64,000 nucleotides of DNA, from positions 62,001 through 126,000 of the forward strand of contig CBIHNI010000009.1 in assembly GCA_966211455.1 (NCBI GenBank), written 5' to 3'. Shown here one piece after another: positions 17,103 through 25,667 of the stretch. Position 1 is the first letter of the stretch, and each line of letters opens with the position of its first letter. The notes beneath the pieces were generated by a model. It did not search any database, was not told the DNA's origin, and saw only the letters and a program-made list of their open reading frames with translations. The translations under genes were made by a program, and so were the position numbers. This stretch comes from 21-14-0-10-47-8 sp966211455 (GTDB taxonomy: Bacteria > Bdellovibrionota > Bdellovibrionia > Bdellovibrionales > Bdellovibrionaceae).

Positions 17103-18009
17103 ATGGACTGATCCGATCAATGATGCGCCCGTGGATCTTGCCAAAGCTTTGGACTGCATTCGCATCGGATACTTTTCTTTCCTGGTCTATCTTTTGATGA
17201 CCACCATGCAACCATGGTTTCAATTTCCGGATTTCAACGACATCTTTTTAAAAACTCATGGCCTGTATCTGTTTTTTGATTTTGCCAAACTTCAGATTGC
17301 AGACCTGCAGATCATTTGGGGAGCCGCGGTTTTTTTGGGGGTTCTGGGCATTCTGGGCTTCGGCGGGCGGATTGTTTATACTTTGTTTTTCCTATGCTTT
17401 GGGCTTTTCAACGGATTGCCTTCGATCTATCAAACCCAGACCCTGCTGAATATGCCCAACACTTTGGCGGCGCTGGCCTTTCTGGTGATTTGCCCCAACT
17501 TCCGCTGGAGTCTAGATCGCTATTTTTTTAAGAGATCCAAAGTGGGCGAAGCTGCTGCACTTGATCTTTGGGTTTTGCGTTCGATCCCCGTCATTTTCAT
17601 TTTTTCATCCGGCTTGCAAAAGCTCAACGAAGCGGGGCTAGGCTGGATCACGGACAATTCTTTGCGAAGCTTTATTCTGTGTCGTGAAGCCATTGTCGAG
17701 ACCGGAGTTCTAGGACAAAACCTGCATCCTTATTTGAAAGCTTTTGTTTACGACTCTCCTTCGTTGGTGATGCTGGCCGGTGCCTTGACCTTGCTTTTAG
17801 AACTGACGTCGCCCATTGCGCTCTTTTCTAAAAAGTTTCAAAAGTATTTTGTTCCGGTTTTCTTTTTGTTCCAGCTTTTGACCATACCAACCCTTCTGAT
17901 CAACCCAATGGCAAGCCTTGGCCTGTATCTTTTCTGGTTGCCACCGTCTTGGGTGAAGGCCACCGAGTTTGCAATTCAAGATTCACTGGCAAAAACCACT
18001 GTCGACTGA
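17092..18009 (+). CDS. HTTM-domain integral membrane protein
   Basis: A 305-aa polytopic membrane protein with about eight hydrophobic segments. The N-terminal ALDCIRIGYFSFLVYLL and the conserved SSGLQKLNEAGLGW segment are typical of the HTTM domain, related to the membrane part of vitamin K-dependent gamma-carboxylase. In bacteria such proteins are found alone or with small partner proteins and their reactions are mostly unknown. It is the last gene of the run starting at 13290 and stops 4 bases before the convergent gene 18014-18580. Whether it carries out redox chemistry cannot be told from the sequence. Confidence 0.65.
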   Translation: MAFRWTDPINDAPVDLAKALDCIRIGYFSFLVYLLMTTMQPWFQFPDFNDIFLKTHGLYLFFDFAKLQIADLQIIWGAAVFLGVLGILGFGGRIVYTLFFLCFGLFNGLPSIYQTQTLLNMPNTLAALAFLVICPNFRWSLDRYFFKRSKVGEAAALDLWVLRSIPVIFIFSSGLQKLNEAGLGWITDNSLRSFILCREAIVETGVLGQNLHPYLKAFVYDSPSLVMLAGALTLLLELTSPIALFSKKFQKYFVPVFFLFQLLTIPTLLINPMASLGLYLFWLPPSWVKATEFAIQDSLAKTTVD

Positions 18010-18013
18010 GCTC

Positions 18014-18580
18014 TTATTTGACGTGCATCAGTTTCAATAAAGATTTCTGAGCCTTGTCATTGTGAAGCACGTTGAAAACGGCGAACTCGCTGCCAAAAAA
18101 AGAAAACACCGAATGGGGCATCTTGGTGTTGATGTAATACCAAGTTTGATCCTGGAGCTGAATGACCTGATTGTTCAGAATCCAAACCAGATTATGGGAT
18201 TGGCAACCCTGGATCGTATAAAGAAGGCGAAATGTATCGGGATCGAAATCGCGGTGGTAAGGAAAAAATCCGCCGGTTCCCAGTCTCAAGACGTGACTTC
18301 TCCCTAAATCAAAATGATCTTCTAGAAAGTCAAAAGGCCGAAACTGTTCGGTCTTTTGGTTGAAATCCTTTTCGCGGTAGCCGGTGCCGTTTTCTTTATT
18401 GTATTCAAGCAAGCTATCAAGATCTGGGACTCCGTCCGTTTTTCCATCCAAAGAGGTCAGGCTGGCGCCCCAACGCTGGATCTGCTTGCGCGGATTGTAA
18501 GGATGCCAAGCCAAGCCCGGCAAATCGATTGGCGGTGTCGGCAAATCCAATTGAATGACGGGCTCAAAATACTCGATCAT
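18014..18580 (-). CDS. Fe(II)/2-oxoglutarate oxygenase-like protein 2
   Basis: A 188-aa protein, the only minus-strand gene inside the 13-20 kb island. It shows a jelly-roll pattern with His109 and Asp111 (FFPYHRDFD) and His156 (KMPHSVFSF), fitting the two-His-one-Asp iron site of aspartyl/asparaginyl hydroxylase-like enzymes. A clear arginine for 2-oxoglutarate after the last His is not evident. The strand TWYYINTKMPHSVF aligns with the corresponding strands of the neighbours at 16156 and 18644. It may be divergently co-regulated with 18644-19168, whose start lies 63 bases away. Confidence 0.5.
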   Translation of the reverse strand: MIEYFEPVIQLDLPTPPIDLPGLAWHPYNPRKQIQRWGASLTSLDGKTDGVPDLDSLLEYNKENGTGYREKDFNQKTEQFRPFDFLEDHFDLGRSHVLRLGTGGFFPYHRDFDPDTFRLLYTIQGCQSHNLVWILNNQVIQLQDQTWYYINTKMPHSVFSFFGSEFAVFNVLHNDKAQKSLLKLMHVK

Positions 18581-18643
18581 AACACCTTGCAGAGTTTGAT
18601 TTAGTCCTCGTCAAGGCTATCAAATGACGAGATATTGTACAAA

Positions 18644-19168
18644 ATGATTTATCCGTTTTTATATCAGGTCTTAGGCTCGACAGACGCCGCTGACATTCGG
18701 AAAAAACTGAAACTGCAAAGCACCATTCACAAAGTTTGGGATGATTGGGATTTACAAGAAGTCCAATCAGCAGAAGTGTCCGCGCTTGCAGAAAAAATGT
18801 TTCCGGGACTTGAGATTTTCCGCAAGCAAATTTTTATCAGCCGTGGTCGCGAATCCAATTTTCATATCGATCGTTTTCATGCTCATCATCTTTTGCACCG
18901 GATTCTGATCCCCCTGGATGCAGGTTTCCGCTACGAGTGGATCGTCAATGAACAAAAAGTCTCTTACCAGCCCAGGATTGGCGAGATTCTTTTGTTCAAC
19001 AATATGATCCCGCACCGCTTCGTTTCCAATCAGGCTGAACCCCGTGTTCGCGAAGTGATTTATTTGGATCTGATTGATCCACGACTGCTGCCCTACCTGT
19101 CGCAGTTCACGGGAAACTATAGCCGCGAAAATGGCGAACTGGATCAGCGCTACAGGAATCTCAAATGA
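18644..19168 (+). CDS. Fe(II)/2-oxoglutarate oxygenase-like protein 3
   Basis: A 174-aa protein with the clearest iron-site pattern of the three: His74 and Asp76 (SNFHIDRFH), His124 (MIPHRFVSNQ) and Arg134/Arg136 suited to bind 2-oxoglutarate. The strand GEILLFNNMIPHRF is typical of the second half of the jelly roll. Start at ATG 18644 was preferred over the TTG three codons earlier. It overlaps the following gene by ATGA. Probably a hydroxylase of an amino acid, peptide or carrier-bound residue; the substrate is unknown. Confidence 0.55.
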   Translation: MIYPFLYQVLGSTDAADIRKKLKLQSTIHKVWDDWDLQEVQSAEVSALAEKMFPGLEIFRKQIFISRGRESNFHIDRFHAHHLLHRILIPLDAGFRYEWIVNEQKVSYQPRIGEILLFNNMIPHRFVSNQAEPRVREVIYLDLIDPRLLPYLSQFTGNYSRENGELDQRYRNLK

Positions 19169-19674
19169 AAATCTTTTTTCGTCACGGAATTCGCATCGAA
19201 GAAACGATGACCCGTTCGGACCTGCAAAGCTATTATTGGCCCCAAGGCCAGGCCGACAAAACTGACTCGGACTTGATCACAAAGGGTGAATACTTTGAAG
19301 CCTGGCGTTGTCATTTTATGGATCAGGGACTGACGATGAAAATCGAGTACTTCGTCTCCGAAAGCCAGATCAAGAACTGGCCCGCATCCCCCGGCCCGAA
19401 CCCCAATATCAAAAAAATCGAAAAAACAAAATACGACGAAATCACCTTGGAAACCGCTCGTGCCGAAATCGAAATTTCTTATCCCAAAGAAATGATCGAA
19501 ACCGTGCGCAAGCATTTTTACATCTCGCAAAGATTCGGCCCCAACGCCGACAAAATCTGGGCCGCCCAGGTGTACGATCACAACGGAAAAGGCCTGTACC
19601 AACTGGGGTTCAATCGCCCGGTGACAAAAGAAGATCAGAAGATTTTAGAAGAACTGCGCGAGAAGAAATTCTAG
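19165..19674 (+). CDS. protein of unknown function
   Basis: A 169-aa soluble, lysine- and glutamate-rich protein without signal peptide or recognisable motif. It overlaps the oxygenase-like gene before it by ATGA, so the two form a unit. Its stop shares the palindromic CTAG (19671-19674) with the stop of the convergent copper-monooxygenase-like gene, leaving no intergenic space. Confidence 0.55.
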   Translation: MKIFFRHGIRIEETMTRSDLQSYYWPQGQADKTDSDLITKGEYFEAWRCHFMDQGLTMKIEYFVSESQIKNWPASPGPNPNIKKIEKTKYDEITLETARAEIEISYPKEMIETVRKHFYISQRFGPNADKIWAAQVYDHNGKGLYQLGFNRPVTKEDQKILEELREKKF

Positions 19675-21428
19675 TCTTCGAAATAGTAGATTCGCATGGA
19701 GTGCATTTCGTTTTTGTAAACGCCACGACCAAGTTTTACTTTCATCTCTGGATCCGGATTGCTGGCGTTAAACTTCGAGTTGTCGTACCGCGTGCGCAAG
19801 CGCAGCGTGCTTCCTTTCGGGACGGCAACCGGGTCCTTGTAGATGGGAATTCGCTCGAGATTGAGCTGGTGATAAGGCTGCGAGAGCAACAAGTCCCAGT
19901 TCTTTGATCCCGGTCTCATCACATCCATTTTAAAACTTTTCCCGCGATAGTGCATGTGCGGCGGCGCGGCCACCAGATGGATGTTCTTTTTGATCGGGAT
20001 CGAGACTTCGATATTGAAATCTCTTTCGTGTGCCGGAATCAGAAAACTTTTCGGAGAAACGTACATGACCTTGATGATCTTTGGTTTGTCTTTTCCCGTG
20101 TATTTATAAAGTTCGATCTGCGAGGCATTGGTTTCCGGTGTCCCATTCGGGTGATAGTGGCTGTTCAAGGCGATGTAAGACCCTTTTTTTGCAAAGTATG
20201 CCGTGCCTGGATAATTGATGGTCCAGCCGGTGGTGCGGGAGATGGAAAACAATGCGTACTCGATGCGCGAATTGTCTTCGCCTTTTTGCCCATCAATCCA
20301 CACGCTGGCACCGACCTTTTCATGAAAGATGGTTGGCAGGGCGAACATATGATTGCCCTCGATCGGCGTACTGCCTTCGATGGGCTCGGGCGTGGCATAT
20401 AAGTTCGAATGATGAAGTACGCCCAGATTGTGCTGAAAGAAGGCCGCTTCGAAATACGTGTCCTCTTTCAAAGGCCCGTACAAAGTTTCATTGATATAAA
20501 AGTCGGGACCCGACGGCGGAATTGTGTTGGGCTTTTCCTGTTTCAACACGATATCGGGCGTTCGCTTGGCGTACTCGGACCACTGCTCTTGAATGCGCTT
20601 GCGGGCGGCCTTTAGAAGGTGATCCTGCTCTTCACTATAATTTTTGATGCTTGCGACCCAGTCGTAAATTCCGCGCAGCTCGTAACGCGAAACATAGGCG
20701 GCCAGCGGATAGGTCACGCGATTGTCGTATCCGCCCAAAGGCATGCGCATGGTTTCCATGGTTTTTAAGATCATCTTTTTGTAATTGATGATGCTTTTAA
20801 AATCGGTCAGGTAATCGATATCCGAATAGCGAATGTGGCACGAGATGCACTGCTTTGAAAAAGCCGGCAGCACGGTCGTCTTGAAATCGCTTTCCCATTT
20901 CTGCTCTTTTTCCGGCTCTTTGTTTTTGCAAGCTTCACTAGGCGCAACCGACATCGCGCCCTTTGAAATCACCTGCCCGGTGGCGGGCGACAGTTCGATA
21001 TACTCGCCGGGGGCGGTCACACCATAATGGCGGCGCAGGAAATCCAAATCATCGAAAAGAATTGGTAGCTTCGAGTTTTGGAAATCCTGATGGGTTAAAT
21101 CCAGATTGCTGCTGACGCCTAAGACGGCGTGGCGCTGCGGATCCGGGTTGGCGCTTTTCTGGATCACGTCCGTCAAAGCCAGCGGACAGTCCTTTTGCAC
21201 CTTCACCAGAAACAAGGATTCTTTATCGGCATAATTGCTCAGCGCGTGCGCTTCGCTGTTCTGGTCGATCATGCGGAAAGGCTCTAAATCCGACAAGGCC
21301 TTTGCGTCGCGATTTTCAGCAATCGTGTAGACCGGCATGACGGTTTTACTGGTCGGCGAATTTTTGCAAGCGGCGGACAAAAGCGCGATACCGATCAAGG
21401 GAAAGAGATATTGCTTTTTGAAAGGCAT
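19671..21428 (-). CDS. lipoprotein with redoxin, cytochrome c and copper monooxygenase-like domains
   Basis: A 585-aa lipoprotein (LLSAAC, Cys21). Three parts are visible. Residues about 40-165 look like a thioredoxin/redoxin domain (VLGVSSNLDLT, LFDDLDFLRRHYGV), with Cys81-Pro at the usual peroxidatic-type position. A haem motif CISCH lies at 194-198 with a candidate axial Met near 229. The C-terminal part resembles copper type II ascorbate-dependent monooxygenases, with possible copper ligands at HH 339-340, HYH 424-426 and HMH 491-493. Such fusions are known in other bacteria, but the reaction is not established. It follows a small redoxin gene by 9 bases. Likely periplasmic, anchored to a membrane. 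Confidence 0.75.
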   Translation of the reverse strand: MPFKKQYLFPLIGIALLSAACKNSPTSKTVMPVYTIAENRDAKALSDLEPFRMIDQNSEAHALSNYADKESLFLVKVQKDCPLALTDVIQKSANPDPQRHAVLGVSSNLDLTHQDFQNSKLPILFDDLDFLRRHYGVTAPGEYIELSPATGQVISKGAMSVAPSEACKNKEPEKEQKWESDFKTTVLPAFSKQCISCHIRYSDIDYLTDFKSIINYKKMILKTMETMRMPLGGYDNRVTYPLAAYVSRYELRGIYDWVASIKNYSEEQDHLLKAARKRIQEQWSEYAKRTPDIVLKQEKPNTIPPSGPDFYINETLYGPLKEDTYFEAAFFQHNLGVLHHSNLYATPEPIEGSTPIEGNHMFALPTIFHEKVGASVWIDGQKGEDNSRIEYALFSISRTTGWTINYPGTAYFAKKGSYIALNSHYHPNGTPETNASQIELYKYTGKDKPKIIKVMYVSPKSFLIPAHERDFNIEVSIPIKKNIHLVAAPPHMHYRGKSFKMDVMRPGSKNWDLLLSQPYHQLNLERIPIYKDPVAVPKGSTLRLRTRYDNSKFNASNPDPEMKVKLGRGVYKNEMHSMRIYYFED

Positions 21429-21437
21429 TCTTTTCCC

Positions 21438-22007
21438 CTAGTTCAGATTCAAAACGCAACCCGACGGGGCCGTTTCTGAAAACGCGATTTCTTTTCCTTT
21501 TCGAATTTTTTCTAAAATATCCAAAAGATAACTTTTCTTTGGCTTCGGCAGGCTGATATCAATGCGAAACTGATCGTCGATCGCGCCACTGTAGACCAGC
21601 TCTTTGCTTTTGCGGTCCACAACGACCACCTGGCTTGCGATCTTTATTTGCAATTGCTTGGCAAGCTTCGCGCCTTCGTCTTTGATCACCGTAAAATCGG
21701 ATGTGTCGATTTGACTTTTTCCGCTGAAGCTTTCATCCGGGCCATAGATATTGGAATCCAAAACGAAAAACTCGGCGCCGTCTTTATTGCGCGCTCGGAT
21801 CTCCCGAAGACGTGGCAGATATTTTTTAACTTGCGGACAACCGGCCAGGAAGGCAAAAAACACCAAGGCTTGCGCCGCAGCCGGCTGGCCTTTTTCAAAA
21901 CGGCTGAGATCCTTGAAAAAATCGTCACCTAAAGGCCGGGCTTCGGCCAAACAAAAAAAGCAAAGAACGTAGACAGTAATAAAGACCATTTTCTTTGTCA
22001 TTTTCAT
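21438..22007 (-). CDS. secreted redoxin/thioredoxin-like protein
   Basis: A 189-aa exported protein: signal peptide MKMTKKMVFITVYVLCFFCLAEA, then a thioredoxin-like fold with ALVFFAFLAGCPQVKKYLP, a single Cys-Pro at the active-site position, FVLDSNIYG, and QVVVVDRKSKELVYSG. One Cys instead of CxxC suggests a peroxiredoxin-like or non-enzymatic redoxin. A strong AAAGGAG precedes the ATG. It is upstream of the multi-domain lipoprotein by 9 bases and probably forms an operon with it, perhaps handling electrons or copper for its partner. Confidence 0.7.
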   Translation of the reverse strand: MKMTKKMVFITVYVLCFFCLAEARPLGDDFFKDLSRFEKGQPAAAQALVFFAFLAGCPQVKKYLPRLREIRARNKDGAEFFVLDSNIYGPDESFSGKSQIDTSDFTVIKDEGAKLAKQLQIKIASQVVVVDRKSKELVYSGAIDDQFRIDISLPKPKKSYLLDILEKIRKGKEIAFSETAPSGCVLNLN

Positions 22008-22227
22008 ATCTCCTTTAAAGCCTAATGACTCGTTCGCCAGGATTCAACAATAGAAACGGCGATCACCGGCGGGCCCGTATTTTCCTTTCAGATCTTAGAT
22101 ATCATTGCCATTTCTCAAAACTGAGTTTTCTATTTTGAAAACTTAACGCCAGCCATTGGTCCTAAGTCCCCGTCTGCTTTGAGATTTCGTTAAAAATCGA
22201 TTAACCTAAATAAATCCAAGGGGTTCT

Positions 22228-24072
22228 ATGAAAAAAATCAAGCTTGTTTCGTCCTCGATTCTCGGTCTCGCACTTCTGTCCTGCACCTCCACCTCGACTT
22301 GGCAGGGAAACCGCGAACCGAATGCCAAAATGAAAAGCGACACTTTGACTTTCACATTTCCGGAACTAAGCCCCGAGATCACAAGCAAGCTCGAAGTCGA
22401 CTTGGTGAATCTGCCCACACTTCTCGAAAAGAAAATCAAATTCACCAAAGTAAAGCTGCAAGACGACCGTGCTTCGGCTGACATTCAAGCTTGGCGTGAA
22501 AGTCTGGCCGAATTCAACAAAGACGCTCCCGATATGATCGAGTTTCCGACATCCACGTTTCCCGTTCGCGTAAAGAAAGCGGATTTTAAAAATCTAGCTC
22601 TGGCTTTGGATCTTTTAGATAAGTCGCCCGAAGCGAAAGATTCCATCTTGCGCAAGCAAGCCGAAGTGCTGGCCTCGTTCTCGGAAAACTTCAAACATCC
22701 TCTGGAGCTGGACGTGGTCAAAATCTGGGAGCTTGGAAAAATTGGCGAGTTCTTTGCCAATTACCACCTGAGCCAAGCGCCATCGCAAGATATTCAATTG
22801 CCAGCATCGGCCATCTGGGCCCCACCCGATATCGCGGCTTTGAATCGCACCTTGGCGAAAGAAAATAAATTCGTCGACGACATGAAAGATATCGTTTGCG
22901 TTTATGATGGCCCGAAACGCGGATTCGGTATTCACCAAGGCTTCCGCGCGAAATGCGGTGATAAACGACTGAAAATCAAGTTCGGCGAGCTGACGACAGC
23001 TCCAATGAATTCAAAGATCTATCGTCGTCTGGGGTACAATGTTCCTGTGATTCAGTACTTCCCGGAAATCAAAATCAATTACGATCGCCGAATTTTCTCG
23101 GAGCTGAATCTGAGCAAAGTTCAAAAAGTGACCATCCATGCGGTCGTGACGAAAAAAGATATGGCCGTGCGCAAACAGAATGCTTATGACAAAGTCGTGA
23201 AATCCGCCCTGTTGACGGATGGCCGTACGATTCCGGCCGAAGAGTTTTACCAAAAACTTTTCCCGACTTGCTACAAGAAAGCGGCTGACTGCAACTACAC
23301 CGCCAGCAATTACAATGAAGAGTTCGAAAGAACCGTGGCACAACTGACCTTCGTTCCGCTTTCGGCCTTGGATGAAGCCCGCGACCACGAATTCGGTTCT
23401 TGGGATTACGACGATATGGACCACACCAGCCGCTCGGAAATCCGCGCTTTGCTTTTGCTGGGCGCCTTCACCGGCAATCACGACCTGCGTAAAGATAATA
23501 CCAAACTGATTTGGACGGTCGCCGACAATCAAATCAAATTTCAAATCTCCGATCCAGGATCCGGTTTTGGCAGCGGGGCTCCGATGTCGAACTCGACCAT
23601 CCAAGGGATGCCCTGGGAAATCTTGAGATGGTCCGAAGCTAAAAAATACGGCGACAAATCTGCGGACGGTCCGGAAGGAAAGTTCGTCGAAGTGATCAAT
23701 TACAAATCCAACGGACACCACAAAGCTTTCTCGGATGTGACGATGGGTGAAGCCCGTTGGATCGGTCGCCAGATCGCGGGCATCACTGAAGACGAAATCA
23801 CAACTTACATGGTCGATTCCGGTTTTAGCGCGGCCGAACTTTTGATCGCGCGGGAAAAACTGGTGGCACGCCAAAAGAACATCATCGAGATTCTAGGTTT
23901 GCAAAACGAATTTCCGGCCTTGATGAAACGTCAAATCAACAAACAGATCAGCCTTGAAAGCACAGACCAAAAGGTCACGTTGCCTTTGACGAATGGAAGT
24001 CAAATCCAAGTGGAAACCCGTGGCGACCGTCTGATCAAAGGCAACCTGACGACGGTTTCCCGCGCTCTTTAA
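22228..24072 (+). CDS. large lipoprotein with kinase-like catalytic-loop motif
   Basis: A 614-aa lipoprotein (GLALLSC, Cys19). The function is not recognised. Residues 416-424 read GNHDLRKDN, and 442-448 read DPGSGFG after a hydrophobic strand; together they resemble the catalytic loop (HxDxxxxN) and the metal-binding Asp-Gly segment of phosphotransferases of the APH, HipA or CotH type. The N-terminal half has no obvious nucleotide-binding glycine loop, so the kinase idea is only suggestive. It stands alone with an AAGGGG site before the ATG and a strong terminator after it, so it is probably monocistronic. Confidence 0.6.
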   Translation: MKKIKLVSSSILGLALLSCTSTSTWQGNREPNAKMKSDTLTFTFPELSPEITSKLEVDLVNLPTLLEKKIKFTKVKLQDDRASADIQAWRESLAEFNKDAPDMIEFPTSTFPVRVKKADFKNLALALDLLDKSPEAKDSILRKQAEVLASFSENFKHPLELDVVKIWELGKIGEFFANYHLSQAPSQDIQLPASAIWAPPDIAALNRTLAKENKFVDDMKDIVCVYDGPKRGFGIHQGFRAKCGDKRLKIKFGELTTAPMNSKIYRRLGYNVPVIQYFPEIKINYDRRIFSELNLSKVQKVTIHAVVTKKDMAVRKQNAYDKVVKSALLTDGRTIPAEEFYQKLFPTCYKKAADCNYTASNYNEEFERTVAQLTFVPLSALDEARDHEFGSWDYDDMDHTSRSEIRALLLLGAFTGNHDLRKDNTKLIWTVADNQIKFQISDPGSGFGSGAPMSNSTIQGMPWEILRWSEAKKYGDKSADGPEGKFVEVINYKSNGHHKAFSDVTMGEARWIGRQIAGITEDEITTYMVDSGFSAAELLIAREKLVARQKNIIEILGLQNEFPALMKRQINKQISLESTDQKVTLPLTNGSQIQVETRGDRLIKGNLTTVSRAL

Positions 24073-24094
24073 TAGCTATCCAATGTTTCAACAC

Positions 24095-24126
24095 AAAAGC
24101 CCATCTTCGACGATGGGCTTTTTATT
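24095..24126 (+). terminator. rho-independent terminator
   Basis: A perfect 11-bp inverted repeat, AAAAGCCCATC at 24095-24105 and GATGGGCTTTT at 24112-24122 with a 6-base loop, followed by further Ts. It lies 22 bases after the stop of the kinase-like lipoprotein gene. Confidence 0.85.
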
Positions 24127-24217
24127 TTCGTCGTCTCAATTTGAGAATCCCCCTCTGAAATTTGATTTAAGAAGTGAATTTTCCGATACTGAAAGAAGGG
24201 ACGTATTGGGGGAATGA

Positions 24218-25666
24218 GTGGGACAACGACGTATCAGCCGTCGCGAGTTTATGCGTTACTTGCAGATGGCCGCCGGCATGGGCGCGCTTTCTTTCTTCTA
24301 CAGCAACTGCTCGCAGTTTCATTCGGAATTAACTCCAGAAACTCTGGAAAAATTAGGTGCGGCTGATCCTGGCTCGACCGGCACCACGACCACCACCACC
24401 CTTCCTCCACGTGTGGAAGGCTTCGGCTCCGGCTCTGATGCCGGAAGCTTCGTCAACAATGTTTGGACCCCGGGTCGCGATGCCACAGGCCTGGTCAACG
24501 AGGTCAGCTGGAACAACTTTCCCGGCAACCAATGGGTCACGGTCAGTGGCACCATGCTGGCCGATCTAGATGCCGAAGTGAAATTGCAGATTCCCGGTTG
24601 GAATGATTACGGCTCGTCCCGATGGGATGGCGTCACAGGCGCTTGGAACGGACTGACCATCGACAGTGAAGGCTCGCGCGCTTGGTTGGTCGCCGCCGGT
24701 GGACACGCGGATTCTAGCAACAACGGAATTTACGGCCTGGATCTTTTCCAGATGAAGTGGCACATCGAACATCTGCCCAGCGATACGACCAAATGGAGCG
24801 CCCAGTACCGTGGACTGCGAGAGCCACAAAAAGCGACGTTTACCCCCTGTTATGAAAGCTCTCAGCAACAGGCATCCAGCCCCATCAACGATTGGTTCTG
24901 GGATGAGCTTTACTGGGATCGCAAACCGACATCACGTCATGTGTATTCGGCCAGTGCCTTTATTCCAGAAACCGAAGAGCTGATCATCAGCACGCGGCGC
25001 CTATGGCGCTATTCTTTGAAAAGCAGACAGTGGACTTATCGCCGCCAATTGGAAGATGGGATTCGCACCTATGACGGTGCCGGGACCTGGGCTTTCTATG
25101 ACGAAGTCACTGGCGAGTATCTACATGGCGGAAATGCCGATGCTTACTACAACACCATCGGCTTCAATATCCGGAACAACACTTGGACCAAATGGGATTA
25201 TCCGCTGACTCGGGTTGGAACCGCCGATGCGAGACATGGACGGCAGATCACGCTGATTTCGCCGCCGACCAACCCCGACACCTCCTATCCACCGGTTGGC
25301 AGTTACTGGATTTATGATTTGGACAGCCGCAAAGTCGAGGTGCAAGGCAATCTGAAGCTTGAAGGTCTAAGCCCTGCCGATTTTCCAAAAGCTTCTTTGT
25401 ATTATGATGGCTATGGCGCATGTTATGTGCCGTCTCTCAACCGCTATTGGCTTTGCACCCGCCTTGCTGACGGAAGCATGCCGATCTTAGAGGTCGATCC
25501 GACAACGACACCTTGGACACTTCGACGCCAAAGTTTCAAAGGCGCCGTTCCGACTCCGGCTCCGCTGATCATGCGCAAAATGATATTCTTTCCGAACCTT
25601 GGCGCCAAAGGATCCGTCGTCTTGGTTGACAAAGCCACACGCAATATTTCTATATATAAGTTTTGA
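24218..25666 (+). CDS. Tat-exported lipoprotein, beta-propeller (kelch-like)
   Basis: A 482-aa protein starting with GTG after a GGGGGA site. The leader SRREFMRYLQMAAGMG has the twin-arginine pattern and ends in FFYSNC, a lipobox, so it is probably a Tat-exported, folded lipoprotein. A TGTTTTTTLPP linker (residues about 53-63) joins the anchor to a globular domain with repeated strand motifs such as AAGGHADSSNNGIYGLDL, ISTRRLWRYSLKSRQWTY and YWIYDLDSRK, which suggest a kelch/galactose oxidase-like propeller. Export in folded state may mean it binds a cofactor. The next gene begins 1 base after its stop. Confidence 0.65.
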   Translation: MGQRRISRREFMRYLQMAAGMGALSFFYSNCSQFHSELTPETLEKLGAADPGSTGTTTTTTLPPRVEGFGSGSDAGSFVNNVWTPGRDATGLVNEVSWNNFPGNQWVTVSGTMLADLDAEVKLQIPGWNDYGSSRWDGVTGAWNGLTIDSEGSRAWLVAAGGHADSSNNGIYGLDLFQMKWHIEHLPSDTTKWSAQYRGLREPQKATFTPCYESSQQQASSPINDWFWDELYWDRKPTSRHVYSASAFIPETEELIISTRRLWRYSLKSRQWTYRRQLEDGIRTYDGAGTWAFYDEVTGEYLHGGNADAYYNTIGFNIRNNTWTKWDYPLTRVGTADARHGRQITLISPPTNPDTSYPPVGSYWIYDLDSRKVEVQGNLKLEGLSPADFPKASLYYDGYGACYVPSLNRYWLCTRLADGSMPILEVDPTTTPWTLRRQSFKGAVPTPAPLIMRKMIFFPNLGAKGSVVLVDKATRNISIYKF

Positions 25667-25667
25667 T

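Noticed and set aside
22117..22129. Palindrome AAAACTGAGTTTT in the divergent region before the kinase-like lipoprotein
   Set aside because: Short AT-rich palindrome occurring once; no second copy or position evidence for an operator.
23011..23874. 287-codon open frame antisense to the kinase-like lipoprotein
   Set aside because: Wholly inside a well-supported gene, with atypical amino acid composition and no plausible start region.
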